Of a stretch of DNA of 64,000 nucleotides, positions 20,295-29,117 are shown in pieces (the first letter of the stretch is position 1; each line of letters begins with the position of its first letter). The stretch is taken from NCBI RefSeq assembly GCF_027913215.1, contig NZ_CP115784.1, positions 1,116,001-1,180,000 on the forward strand. Direction: 5' to 3'. The notes beneath the pieces were generated by a model. The model had not been told where the DNA came from. It saw nothing but the letters and a program-made list of their open reading frames with translations, and made no database searches. Origin of the DNA: Paracoccus aerodenitrificans. GTDB lineage: Bacteria > Pseudomonadota > Alphaproteobacteria > Rhodobacterales > Rhodobacteraceae. The position numbers and the translations under genes are program-made.

Positions 20295-21355
20295 CAGGCG
20301 GGCTCTGTCATCCGATGATTTGGTTTCGCCTCAAACGCCGTGGCAAGCGCGATCTCTTTCTGGGTGAGCGGGCCGGGGAAATGGCAGGCGGTCAGATGGG
20401 TTGCCTCTCCGGCAAGGGCAGGCTGGGTCTGCGCACAGGCGGGCAGCTCTCGCGGGCAGCGGGTGCGGAAGACGCAGCCCGAGGGCGGAGACATGGGCGA
20501 GGGCAGGTCTCCGGCCAGAGGGATGATGGTCTTGTTGCGCTCCAGCACGGGATCGGGAACCGGGACCGCTGACAGAAGCGCCTGCGTGTAAGGGTGCTGG
20601 GGATCGGCATAGAGCGACCCGGCCTCGGCGATTTCCATGACCCGGCCCAGATACATGACCAGCACGCGGTCGGAGATATGTTTCACCACCGACAGATCAT
20701 GGGCGATGAAGATCAGCGCAAGGCCCAGTTCGCGCTGAAGAACGGCCAGAAGATTGATGACCTGCGCCTGAATCGACACATCCAGCGCCGAGACCGGTTC
20801 ATCGCAAATGATCAGCTTCGGCTCGACGATCAGGGCGCGGGCGATGCCGATACGCTGGCACTGGCCGCCCGAGAATTCATGCGGATAGCGGTTGATCTGG
20901 TTGGGCAGCAGGCCCACCCGCTCCATGTTCATCTTGACGCGGCGGCGGACCTCATCGCGGCTGAGGCCGGGATGATGGGTGCGCAGTGGCTCGGCAATGA
21001 TCTGGCCGACGGTCATGCGCGGGTTCAGCGAGGCGAGCGGGTCCTGAAACACCATCTGGATATCGCTGCGATAGCGCATCATCTGGCGCGGGCTGAGACC
21101 GATCAGGTTGATGCCGTCCTGCCATTTTGCGGTGCCGGTGGCCGGGACCAGCCCGATCAACGCCCGGGCAAGGGTGGATTTACCCGACCCGGATTCGCCG
21201 ACAATGCCCAGGGTTTCGCCGGGATTGAGGGTGAAATCCACACCGCCCACGGCATGAAGCAGGCGCGGCGGCGTCCAGGGCATGTCGCCTTCGCGCCGGA
21301 TCGGGAAGGTGACGCGCAGATCTCGCACGTCCAAAAGCGGCTCAGCGTTGGTCAT
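20294..21355 (-). CDS. oppF: Oligopeptide ABC transporter ATPase OppF
   Basis: One of two ATPases that power peptide uptake. 353 residues from the ATG at 21355 ([15 protein letters not shown]); a longer frame exists upstream but it reads through the end of oppD. Walker A is GESGSGKST, signature FSGGQCQRIGIARAL, Walker B LIICDEPVSALD. The C-terminal OppF/DppF extension contains GCVFRTRCP with the Cys-rich pattern thought to hold an Fe-S cluster. The start lies 14 bases inside oppD. Confidence 0.94.
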   Translation of the reverse strand: MTNAEPLLDVRDLRVTFPIRREGDMPWTPPRLLHAVGGVDFTLNPGETLGIVGESGSGKSTLARALIGLVPATGTAKWQDGINLIGLSPRQMMRYRSDIQMVFQDPLASLNPRMTVGQIIAEPLRTHHPGLSRDEVRRRVKMNMERVGLLPNQINRYPHEFSGGQCQRIGIARALIVEPKLIICDEPVSALDVSIQAQVINLLAVLQRELGLALIFIAHDLSVVKHISDRVLVMYLGRVMEIAEAGSLYADPQHPYTQALLSAVPVPDPVLERNKTIIPLAGDLPSPMSPPSGCVFRTRCPRELPACAQTQPALAGEATHLTACHFPGPLTQKEIALATAFEAKPNHRMTEPA

Positions 21356-22466
21356 CGGGCAGCTCCTGCGGGGGTCCGGCGGTGGCGGGGCCGACAGAGA
21401 TCCCGTCGGTGATTTCGGCATCCGGTCCGGGCGTGGACAGATTGCCGGTTTCGTCGGCGGCGGGCTCGACCGGAAGATCCTGATGCGCGGCCGGTCCGGC
21501 GCGGACGATATCTGGATCGACGTGGCAGGCGCGGGTCCGTCCGGGGGCGAATTCGGTCAGCTTTGAGCGGGTTGCGACGCAGTCTTCAAGGGCGAAATCG
21601 CAGCGCGGGGCGAAGGCGCAGCCCGGCGGCGGGTTCGACATATTGGGCGGGCTGCCGGGAATGGCGGACAGCTTGGCGCCTTTCTGATCGACGCGCGGAA
21701 TCGCCGCCAGAAGCCCCTTGGTATAGGGATGGGTCGGATCGGCGAAGATCGCATTGGTCGGCGCCTCTTCGCGGATGCGGCCGCCATACATGACCATGAC
21801 CTCCTCGCAAGAGCCGGCGACGACGCCGAGATCATGGGTGATCAGCATCAGCGCCATGCCGAATTCGTCGCGCAGATCTTTGAGCAGAGTCATGATCTGC
21901 GCCTGAACCGTCACATCCAGCGCGGTGGTCGGCTCATCCGCGATCAGCACATCCGGCTGGCACAGCAGCGCCATCGCGATCATCACGCGCTGCCGCATCC
22001 CGCCCGAGAACTCATGCGGGTAAAGCCGCGCCCGGCCTCTGGCGTCGGGGATACGCACCGCGTCCAGCATGCGGATCGATTCCTGCACCGCCACGCCTTT
22101 CGACAGGCCGTGATGCAGGACCAGAACTTCGGCCATCTGATCCGCCACGCGCATATAGGGGTTCAGCGAGGTCATCGGGTCCTGAAAGATCATCGCGATA
22201 TGCTCGGCGCGGATCCTGTTGATGATCTTCGGCTTTGCGTTCAGGATTTCCTGCCCGTCGAATGTGACGCTGCCCGTGGCGCGTCCGTTCTTGGCCAGCA
22301 GCCCCATGATCGCGAAGGAAAGCTGCGATTTTCCCGAACCGGATTCGCCCACCACGCCAAGCGTCTGGCCGCGATCCAGCGACAGGTTGATGCCGTTGAC
22401 GGCGTGGACCTCACCATCATTGGTGGTGAAGCTGACATTCAGATCCTTTACCTCCAGAAGTGCCAT
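21342..22466 (-). CDS. oppD: Oligopeptide ABC transporter ATPase OppD
   Basis: Partner ATPase of OppF. I start at 22466 ([13 protein letters not shown]), two bases after the oppC stop; the longer frame overlaps oppC. Walker [10 protein letters not shown] has Gln where Ser/Thr is normal at its end, as is common for OppD. Signature [15 protein letters not shown], Walker [13 protein letters not shown]. The C-terminal extension [14 protein letters not shown] carries the family's cysteines. A further tail of about 50 residues, rich in Pro, Ala and acidic residues, is longer than usual. Confidence 0.94.
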   Translation of the reverse strand: MALLEVKDLNVSFTTNDGEVHAVNGINLSLDRGQTLGVVGESGSGKSQLSFAIMGLLAKNGRATGSVTFDGQEILNAKPKIINRIRAEHIAMIFQDPMTSLNPYMRVADQMAEVLVLHHGLSKGVAVQESIRMLDAVRIPDARGRARLYPHEFSGGMRQRVMIAMALLCQPDVLIADEPTTALDVTVQAQIMTLLKDLRDEFGMALMLITHDLGVVAGSCEEVMVMYGGRIREEAPTNAIFADPTHPYTKGLLAAIPRVDQKGAKLSAIPGSPPNMSNPPPGCAFAPRCDFALEDCVATRSKLTEFAPGRTRACHVDPDIVRAGPAAHQDLPVEPAADETGNLSTPGPDAEITDGISVGPATAGPPQELPDDQR

Positions 22467-22467
22467 A

Positions 22468-23397
22468 TCAGCGGTCCTTCGGATCAAGCGCATCGCGCAG
22501 CCCGTCGCCGATGAAGAACAGCGCGAACAGCGTGACGCAGAAAAAACCAAGCGGGAAACCAAGCTGCCAGATCGTGCCATAGCGCATCGTTCCGGCTCCT
22601 TCCGAGATCAGCGCCCCCCATGAGGTCAGCGGTTCCTGCACGCCGAGGCCGAGGAAGCTGATGAAGCTTTCGGTCAGGATCATCAGTGGCACCAGCAGCG
22701 TGGCATAGACCGCGACGACACCCAGCAGGTTCGGCACGATATGGCGGATGATGATCTTCCATGTCGGCACACCGGTCGCCCGCGCCGCCTCGATGAATTC
22801 GCGGTTCTTCAGCGTCAGGGTCTGGCCGCGCACGATGCGCGACATCTCCAGCCATGAAATCAGCCCGATGCCGAGAAACAGCATCTCCAGCCGCCGTCCG
22901 AAGATCACCAGAAGCAGGATCAGCACGAACATATAGGGGATGGACAGCAGGATATCGACAAGGCGCATCATCACCTGATCGGTGCGCCCGCCGATATAGC
23001 CCGAGGTCGCGCCATAGAGCGTGCCGACCACCACCGCGACCAATGCGCCGACCGTGCCGACCATCAGCGAAATCCGCGTGCCCATCACCGTGCGGGCATA
23101 GATGTCGCGACCCAGATCGTCCGTGCCGAAATAATGCCCGTTCTCAAGCGAGGGCGCGCCCTGCGTCGCGGCAGATCCCATGACCATGAAGTCGATGGAG
23201 TCGTATTCCCACTCTGCCACCATCAGCCCGAAAATCGCGAAGAGGATGATCAGCACCAGCACGATCAGCGCGACCATCGCTGCCTTGTTCTTAAGAAAAC
23301 GCTTGCGGGCATCAGCCCAAGGGCTGCGGCCGCGGACCTCTTCCGCCGCCATGTGGTCGGACATGCCCTTTATTTTATCGTTTTCGATCATGGTCAT
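22468..23397 (-). CDS. oppC: Oligopeptide ABC transporter permease OppC
   Basis: Inner-membrane permease, 309 residues from the ATG at 23397 (4 bases after the oppB stop); another ATG lies two codons later. An N-terminal membrane segment (AAMVALIVLVLIILFAIFGLMV) is followed by a periplasmic loop and the five-helix core. The FGTDDLGRDIYAR motif and the EAA loop EAARATGVPTWKIIIRHIVPN are typical. It forms the channel with OppB. Confidence 0.94.
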   Translation of the reverse strand: MTMIENDKIKGMSDHMAAEEVRGRSPWADARKRFLKNKAAMVALIVLVLIILFAIFGLMVAEWEYDSIDFMVMGSAATQGAPSLENGHYFGTDDLGRDIYARTVMGTRISLMVGTVGALVAVVVGTLYGATSGYIGGRTDQVMMRLVDILLSIPYMFVLILLLVIFGRRLEMLFLGIGLISWLEMSRIVRGQTLTLKNREFIEAARATGVPTWKIIIRHIVPNLLGVVAVYATLLVPLMILTESFISFLGLGVQEPLTSWGALISEGAGTMRYGTIWQLGFPLGFFCVTLFALFFIGDGLRDALDPKDR

Positions 23398-23401
23398 GGC
23401 G

Positions 23402-24325
23402 TCAATACCTGATCTTCGGGTCGATCCACGCATAGAGGATATCGACGATAAGGCTGAACAGGATCGTCAGCGCTCCGACAAGGATCGTGACCCCCATCAT
23501 TACGGCGTAATCCCGGTTCAGCGCGGAATCCACGAAGCTTTTCCCGATCCCGCCGGTCGAGAAATACATGTCGATCACCACCGATCCGGTGATCATCGAC
23601 ACAAAGGCCGGGCCGAGATAGGAAATCACCGGCAGAAGTGCGGGTTTGAGCGCATGTTTGCGGATCACGCGGCTTTCCGGCAGGCCCTTGGCGCGGGCGG
23701 TGCGGATATGGTTGGAGCTCAGCACTTCCAGCATCGAGGACCGGGTGATCCGCGCGATTGAGGCCATATAGGATGTGCCAAGCGCGATTACCGGCATGAT
23801 CCAGTAATCGGGGTTATCGAAGCTCCACCCGCCGCCGGGCAGCCAGCCGAGACTGAGCGTGAAGATCAGAACGAGGATCGGCGCCATGACGAAATTCGGC
23901 AGCACCTGCGCGCCGATGGAAATCCCGACAGCCAGATAATCCAGCCATGTATTCTGCCGGATCGCCGCCGCCGCCCCCAGACAGACGCCCACCACGACGG
24001 CAAGAATGAAGGACAGAAGCCCATAGGTCAGCGTCACCGGGAAACCGGCTGCGATGATCTCGTTCACCGTACGGTCGGGATAAACGAAGCTGGGACCGAA
24101 ATCGAAATGGCGCAGAATACCCCAGACATAATCGACAATCTGCTTCCACAGCGGATCGTCCAGCCCGTATTTCGCCTCAAGATTCGCCAGAACCTGAGGG
24201 GGCAGGCCGCGTTCCTGCGTGAAGGGACCGCCAGGAGCGGCATGCATCAGCAGGAATGAAAATATGATCAGCAGCAGCAGCGTTGGGATCGCCACCGCCA
24301 GACGTCGCAAAATAAATCCGAACAT
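23402..24325 (-). CDS. oppB: Oligopeptide ABC transporter permease OppB
   Basis: Inner-membrane permease of 307 residues. The start MFGFILRRLAVAIPTLLLLI and PGGPF motif are those of the family. The EAA-like loop is ARAKGLPESRVIRKHALKPA. It is separated from oppA by about 100 bases that contain a strong stem-loop, and followed by oppC after 4 bases. Confidence 0.95.
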   Translation of the reverse strand: MFGFILRRLAVAIPTLLLLIIFSFLLMHAAPGGPFTQERGLPPQVLANLEAKYGLDDPLWKQIVDYVWGILRHFDFGPSFVYPDRTVNEIIAAGFPVTLTYGLLSFILAVVVGVCLGAAAAIRQNTWLDYLAVGISIGAQVLPNFVMAPILVLIFTLSLGWLPGGGWSFDNPDYWIMPVIALGTSYMASIARITRSSMLEVLSSNHIRTARAKGLPESRVIRKHALKPALLPVISYLGPAFVSMITGSVVIDMYFSTGGIGKSFVDSALNRDYAVMMGVTILVGALTILFSLIVDILYAWIDPKIRY

Positions 24326-24382
24326 CCTCTGGTTCCGTCAGGTGCCGCGAGGGCGGTAAGGGGCGCGCTTATAGGGCGCGGA

Positions 24383-24409
24383 GACCGGGACGGAAACCCC
24401 GTCCCGGTC
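24383..24409 (-). other. Stem-loop between oppA and oppB
   Basis: An 11-bp perfect stem GACCGGGACGG / CCGTCCCGGTC with a 5-base loop and no T run on either strand. In binding-protein operons such hairpins often protect the 3' end of the binding-protein mRNA, giving more OppA than permease. That role is inferred here. Confidence 0.7.
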
Positions 24410-24427
24410 ATTGATGTCACGGCGCGA

Positions 24428-26032
24428 TTAATGCGCAGTGATATACATGTCCTTACCGTACCAGTTATCCATCACGTTTTCGAGCGCCAGCCCCTTCACA
24501 TAGGGCTTGATCATATCGACATTGGCGTAGTGATAAATCGGGATCAGCGGCAGTTCCGCGGCAAGGATCTGCTCGGCTGCAGTATATTGCTCATTCGGGT
24601 TGTCCGAGGTCACGGCCTCATCCAGCAGCGCGTCATACTCCGCGTTGTTGAACTCACCGTAATTCGACCCGGTCGAGCGGAAATAATCGAGATAGGTCGA
24701 GGCTTCGTTGTAATCCGCACACCATGCATAGCGGGCCAGTTCGAAATCCTGATTCTGCATGCGGTCGGTATGGACCTTCCATTCCATATTGTTCAGCGTC
24801 AGATTTACGCCCAGAGGCTTCCACATCTGCTGTGCGACCACGGCGATCTTCTTGTGGTCCTCGGAGGTGTTATAGTTCAGCGTCAGATTCAGCGGATTAT
24901 CCGGGGTATAACCGGCTTCCTCCAGCAGGCGCTTGGCCTCGGCGGTGCGGTCCTCCTGCGTCATGCCGGCCATTTCGATCTCGGGCATCTCGAAGCCCTC
25001 GGTGGCCCAATGGGTCCAGTTATAGGACGGGCGCTGACCGCCCTGAAGCACCTGTTCGACGATGATGTCGCGGTTCAGGCCAAGGGCAAGAGCGCGGCGG
25101 ATATTCGGGTCCTGCAACTCTTCGCGGCCTTTGTCCGACATATTGACCAGATAGGCATAGGAACAGGAATACGGCATCGAGACCGCCTCATCCGGGAATT
25201 CCTCTTTCAGGCGCGGATATTGCCCGGCGGGAATGTCCATCCGGTCCAGCTCTCCGGCCTGATAGCGGGTCAGGGCGACGTTCTGGTCGTTGACGGTGAT
25301 GCCGGTCATCTTGGTCAGGATAACATTATCGGCGTCCCAGTATTCCGGGTTCTTTTCCATCGTGATGGTCACGCCGAGATTGTGATCGGTCAGCACGAAA
25401 GCGCCATTGCCGACCAGATTGCCCGGCTGGGTCCAGTCATCGCCAAATTCGTCCACTACCGATTTCAGCACCGGGAAGGTGGTCGTGTGGCTGGTCATCT
25501 TGACGAAATAGGGGGTTGGCTTGGTCAGTTTGACCTCAAGCGTGTTGTCGTCAACGGCAGTCACGCCAAGCTGGTCCGGCGCCATGTCGCCCGCCACGAT
25601 TTCCGAGGCGTTGACGATATTCATCAGCTCCATGAACCACGCATATTGCGAGGCGTTGGCCGGATCGACCGCCCGCTGCCAGCCATAGACGAAATCGCCG
25701 GCCGTGACGGGTTCGCCATTCGACCATTTCGCTTCCGGGCGCAGGTTGAACGTATAGGTCAGCCCGTCCTCGGACACGGTGTAATCCGTTGCCACGCCGG
25801 GAACCATTGCGCCTTTTTCGTCTTCGTTCATCAGCCCTTCAAAAAGCTGGCGAAGGACTTGCGAGCCCTCTACATCGGTGTTTTTCTGCGGATCGGTGGT
25901 CTTGATCGCATCCAGCAGCCAGAAGTTGTATTCCTGCGTTTCCGCCAGCTCATCGCCCTCGGCGACTGTTGCCGCCAGCGAGGGCAGCGCGAATGTCGTC
26001 GCGATGGCGGTGCTTATCAGGAATTTTCTCAT
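24428..26032 (-). CDS. oppA: Periplasmic oligopeptide-binding protein OppA
   Basis: Captures peptides in the periplasm and delivers them to OppBC. I start at 26032, where GAGAGG precedes the ATG and the protein opens with a signal peptide (MRKFLISTAIATTFALPSLAA); 534 residues. The family-5 binding-protein pattern is present: NTDVEGSQVLRQLFEGLMNED, then AKWSNGEPVTAGDFVYGWQRAVDP. It is first in the leftward opp operon. Confidence 0.95.
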   Translation of the reverse strand: MRKFLISTAIATTFALPSLAATVAEGDELAETQEYNFWLLDAIKTTDPQKNTDVEGSQVLRQLFEGLMNEDEKGAMVPGVATDYTVSEDGLTYTFNLRPEAKWSNGEPVTAGDFVYGWQRAVDPANASQYAWFMELMNIVNASEIVAGDMAPDQLGVTAVDDNTLEVKLTKPTPYFVKMTSHTTTFPVLKSVVDEFGDDWTQPGNLVGNGAFVLTDHNLGVTITMEKNPEYWDADNVILTKMTGITVNDQNVALTRYQAGELDRMDIPAGQYPRLKEEFPDEAVSMPYSCSYAYLVNMSDKGREELQDPNIRRALALGLNRDIIVEQVLQGGQRPSYNWTHWATEGFEMPEIEMAGMTQEDRTAEAKRLLEEAGYTPDNPLNLTLNYNTSEDHKKIAVVAQQMWKPLGVNLTLNNMEWKVHTDRMQNQDFELARYAWCADYNEASTYLDYFRSTGSNYGEFNNAEYDALLDEAVTSDNPNEQYTAAEQILAAELPLIPIYHYANVDMIKPYVKGLALENVMDNWYGKDMYITAH

Positions 26033-26279
26033 AAGGTCCTCTCCCATTGAGTACTGGCGCGTCTGTCGGCGCCGGAATGGGACAAGGTTAGGCAAAAAGA
26101 AACCTCGCGCAAGGTCCGTTCTTCCGGGGTGACGGCGCGTCGCGTTCGGCTGGCTGCCGATCGGGGGCTTTACCGGATCTCTGCGAAAAGGGTTGAATGG
26201 ACGAAACGGAACGCTACAAAACGCAAACGCTTATGGACCCGCCCGGCATTTCGGGCGCGTGTCAAAGGGAGGAAACCTG

Positions 26280-26939
26280 ATGGGTGGGCTTTTGGCCCTG
26301 GCGCGCGGCATCGACCGCCTCAACGCAATGATCGGGAAGGCCGTGTCATGGCTGATCCTGCTAGCTGTTCTGATCAGCGCGGGCAACGCGATTATCCGCA
26401 AGATGTTCAGCACATCCTCGAATATGTGGCTGGAACTGCAATGGTATCTGTACGGCGCGGCGTTTCTTGGCGCGGCGGCCTATACGCTGCTGGAAAACGA
26501 ACATATCCGTATCGACATCGTTTATGGCGCGTGGTCGCGCCGGGTACAGCACTGGATCGACCTGATCGGGCATTTGCTGTTTCTGATGCCTTTCACGCTG
26601 GTGATGCTGTATTTTCTGTTCCCCTATGTGATCCGTTCTTTCGAACGGGGCGAGGTCTCGGCAAGCGCCGGGGGGCTGATCCTGTGGCCTGCGAAGGGGC
26701 TGCTGCTGGTCGGATTTATCCTTTTATTCCTGCAGGGTATCTCTGAGATCATCAAGAAGATCGCGGTGATGCGCGGATTGATCGAAGACCCGCATGAGCT
26801 GAAATCGCATCACGCTCCGCTTGAGATCGACGATTCGCTGCGGGCCGGGGCAGGTTTCGCCGATACGGACCATCCGCTGACAGATCCGGATGCCGGTCAT
26901 CCGCCCGAGAGGAACGATAATCGGGGGACCCGCTCATGA
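26280..26939 (+). CDS. dctQ: TRAP transporter small permease (DctQ)
   Basis: 219 residues from the ATG at 26280, which follows AAAGGGAGGAAACC. Four membrane segments (VSWLILLAVLISAGNAII, LYGAAFLGAAAYTLL, LLFLMPFTLVMLYFLFPYVI, LLLVGFILLFLQGISEII) with ENEHIRIDIV after the second, as in the mannitol/chloroaromatic type. With DctM it makes the membrane part of a Na+-driven importer for organic acids. Its last 4 bases overlap dctM. The final 45 residues form a charged tail. Confidence 0.92.
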   Translation: MGGLLALARGIDRLNAMIGKAVSWLILLAVLISAGNAIIRKMFSTSSNMWLELQWYLYGAAFLGAAAYTLLENEHIRIDIVYGAWSRRVQHWIDLIGHLLFLMPFTLVMLYFLFPYVIRSFERGEVSASAGGLILWPAKGLLLVGFILLFLQGISEIIKKIAVMRGLIEDPHELKSHHAPLEIDDSLRAGAGFADTDHPLTDPDAGHPPERNDNRGTRS

Positions 26940-29011
26940 TGGAGCTTATCGCGCAGAACATGGCGCCGATCATGTTCGTTTCGCTGATCCTGTTTCTGCT
27001 GTTCGGCTATCCGGTGGCCTTTGCCCTTGCCGCGAACGGGCTGCTTTTCTTCGTGATCGGTGTCGAACTGGCCCCGCTTTCCGATTCGATCTATCTGGAC
27101 TGGAATCTGCTTGGCACCATGCCGGACCGGCTGTGGGGGGTGTTGTCCAATGAGACATTGCTGGCGATTCCGTTCTTTACCTTCATGGGCATATTGCTGG
27201 AGAAATCCGGCATGGCCGAAGACCTGCTGGACACGATCGGCCAGCTTTTCGGGCCGGTGCGCGGCGGTCTTGCCTATGCGGTGATCATTGTCGGTGCGCT
27301 TCTTGCGGCGACGACGGGTGTCGTGGCGGCTTCGGTGATCGCGATGGGGCTGATCTCGCTGCCGATCATGCTGCGTTATGGCTATGACCGGCGCATCGCG
27401 ACGGGGGTGATTGCCGCCTCGGGAACTCTGGCGCAGATCATTCCGCCTTCGCTGGTGCTGATCGTGATGGCCGACCAGTTGGGCCGCTCGGTCGGGGATA
27501 TGTATAAGGGTGCGCTGATTCCGGGTCTGGTTCTGACCGGGATCTATCTCAGCTATATCTTCATCATGTCGATCCTGCGGCCGAACTCGGTTCCGGCTTT
27601 GCCGAAAGAGGCGCGGACACTGGGTTCTGGCGTCATGTCGCTGCTGATCGTGCTGTTGATTGCCGTCGGTGTGGCCTTCGGCGCACATCGCTGGCTGTAC
27701 GAGACGCAGGGCAGCAATGCCGATATTCTTGGCGCGGCGGCGGCGGTCGGCTTCCTGTTTATCGTCGCGATGACTGACAAGGAGGGCTGGCGCTTCGGCG
27801 TCAAGATCGTGATCGCGCTGATCGCGGCGGGGATTGCATGGTTCGCCATGAATGCCGTCGTCGAGACCGGATTCGTCAGCGGTCTTGGCACAAATCAGCG
27901 TGTCGGTGTGCTGATCACAGCGGTTTTCGCCGCGGCGATTCTGGCGTTCCTGATCTTCTCGGCGCTGATGAAACTGCTTGGCGGCGTGATCGACTTCACC
28001 CCGCGCGAGGAAAACAGCCTTGGCATTCTCAGCCGTCTGGCGCAGCAGGTGATTATCGTTCTGGTGCCGCCTCTGGCGCTTGTATTCTTCGTTCTGGGCA
28101 CGATTTTCCTTGGATGGGCGACCCCGACCGAAGGTGGCGCGATGGGGGCCGTCGGTGCGCTTGTGCTGTCGGCGGTGAAGGGGCGGCTCAGCTATGACGT
28201 GATCCGGCAGGCGCTTGCCTCGACCACGCGTCTGGCCAGTTTCGTGATGTTCATCCTTGTGGGCGCACGGGTGTTCTCGCTGACCTTCTATGGCGTGAAC
28301 GGGCATATCTGGGTCGAGCATCTGCTGACCTCATTGCCCGGCGGCGAATATGGTTTCCTGATCGTCGTCTCGATCATGGTGTTCCTGCTGGCCTTCTTCC
28401 TCGATTTCTTCGAACTGGCCTTCATCATCGTGCCGCTTCTGGCCCCGGCAGCGGAAAGCCTTGGGATCGACCTGATCTGGTTCGGGGTGATCCTCGGGGT
28501 GAATATGCAGACATCCTTCATGCATCCGCCCTTCGGTTTCGCGCTGTTCTATCTGCGATCCGTCGCGCCAAAAGTGCCTTATACCGACAAGATCACCGGG
28601 CTGGTGACGCAGCCGGTCAAGACAAGCCAGATCTATTGGGGTGCGGTGCCGTTCGTCTTTATCCAGATCCTGATGATCGGGGTGGTGATCCTGTTCCCCG
28701 GACTGGTCATGCATTACAAGGGTGAGCCGGTGGATCTTGAAAACGTGGATTTCACCATCCCGATGAGCGGTAGCGGCGACAGTTTCGGCGGTTTTGGATC
28801 GCTTGGCGGTCTGGGTGGAACGCCCTTCGGCAGCGATGCCGCGCCGGGCGGGCAGGATGCGCCGCAAACTCAGCCCGCGACATCTTCGGGCGGTATCGGG
28901 GATCTGGGCGGCCCGCCTTCTTTCGAGGCACCGTCATCGCCATCCGAGGCTCCGGAAAGCGTCGATCCGCTGTCAGGGCCTCCTCCGGGGCTTACCGCGC
29001 CGTCGCAATAG
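26936..29011 (+). CDS. dctM: TRAP transporter large permease (DctM), extended form
   Basis: 691 residues against about 430 for a standard DctM. Core motifs are present at both ends: LLFGYPVAFALAANGLLF, GGLAYAVIIVGALLAATTGVVAASVIAMG, GTLAQIIPPSLVLIVMADQ, and later FLGWATPTEGGAMGAVGAL and PFGFALFYLRSVAP. Between them, about residues 215-345, there are extra hydrophobic segments not found in the short form. The last 85 residues are rich in Gly, Ser and Pro (from SGSGDSFGGFG) and look disordered. No periplasmic binding protein (dctP) is next to it. A terminator follows. Confidence 0.9.
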   Translation: MMELIAQNMAPIMFVSLILFLLFGYPVAFALAANGLLFFVIGVELAPLSDSIYLDWNLLGTMPDRLWGVLSNETLLAIPFFTFMGILLEKSGMAEDLLDTIGQLFGPVRGGLAYAVIIVGALLAATTGVVAASVIAMGLISLPIMLRYGYDRRIATGVIAASGTLAQIIPPSLVLIVMADQLGRSVGDMYKGALIPGLVLTGIYLSYIFIMSILRPNSVPALPKEARTLGSGVMSLLIVLLIAVGVAFGAHRWLYETQGSNADILGAAAAVGFLFIVAMTDKEGWRFGVKIVIALIAAGIAWFAMNAVVETGFVSGLGTNQRVGVLITAVFAAAILAFLIFSALMKLLGGVIDFTPREENSLGILSRLAQQVIIVLVPPLALVFFVLGTIFLGWATPTEGGAMGAVGALVLSAVKGRLSYDVIRQALASTTRLASFVMFILVGARVFSLTFYGVNGHIWVEHLLTSLPGGEYGFLIVVSIMVFLLAFFLDFFELAFIIVPLLAPAAESLGIDLIWFGVILGVNMQTSFMHPPFGFALFYLRSVAPKVPYTDKITGLVTQPVKTSQIYWGAVPFVFIQILMIGVVILFPGLVMHYKGEPVDLENVDFTIPMSGSGDSFGGFGSLGGLGGTPFGSDAAPGGQDAPQTQPATSSGGIGDLGGPPSFEAPSSPSEAPESVDPLSGPPPGLTAPSQ

Positions 29012-29033
29012 CGCGTCATGATATGCACCAATG

Positions 29034-29062
29034 AAAAACGGGGGCCATGCGCCCCCGTTTTT
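29034..29062. terminator. Bidirectional terminator between dctM and the class III aminotransferase
   Basis: AAAAA CGGGGGC, loop of about 5 bases, GCCCCCG TTTTT. The GC-rich stem has A runs before and T runs after, so it can end transcription from both convergent genes. Confidence 0.92.
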
Positions 29063-29117
29063 CTTGTCATGAACCGGATGGATACGGCGATTGCCTGCCA
29101 TCCCGGGAATGGTCTGC

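Noticed and set aside
24431..26050. 539-residue plus-strand frame opposite oppA
   Set aside because: Lies wholly within oppA, has no recognisable domain and no ribosome binding site.
26897..28321. 474-residue minus-strand frame opposite dctM
   Set aside because: Very high in Arg, His and Gln; shadow of membrane-protein codons.
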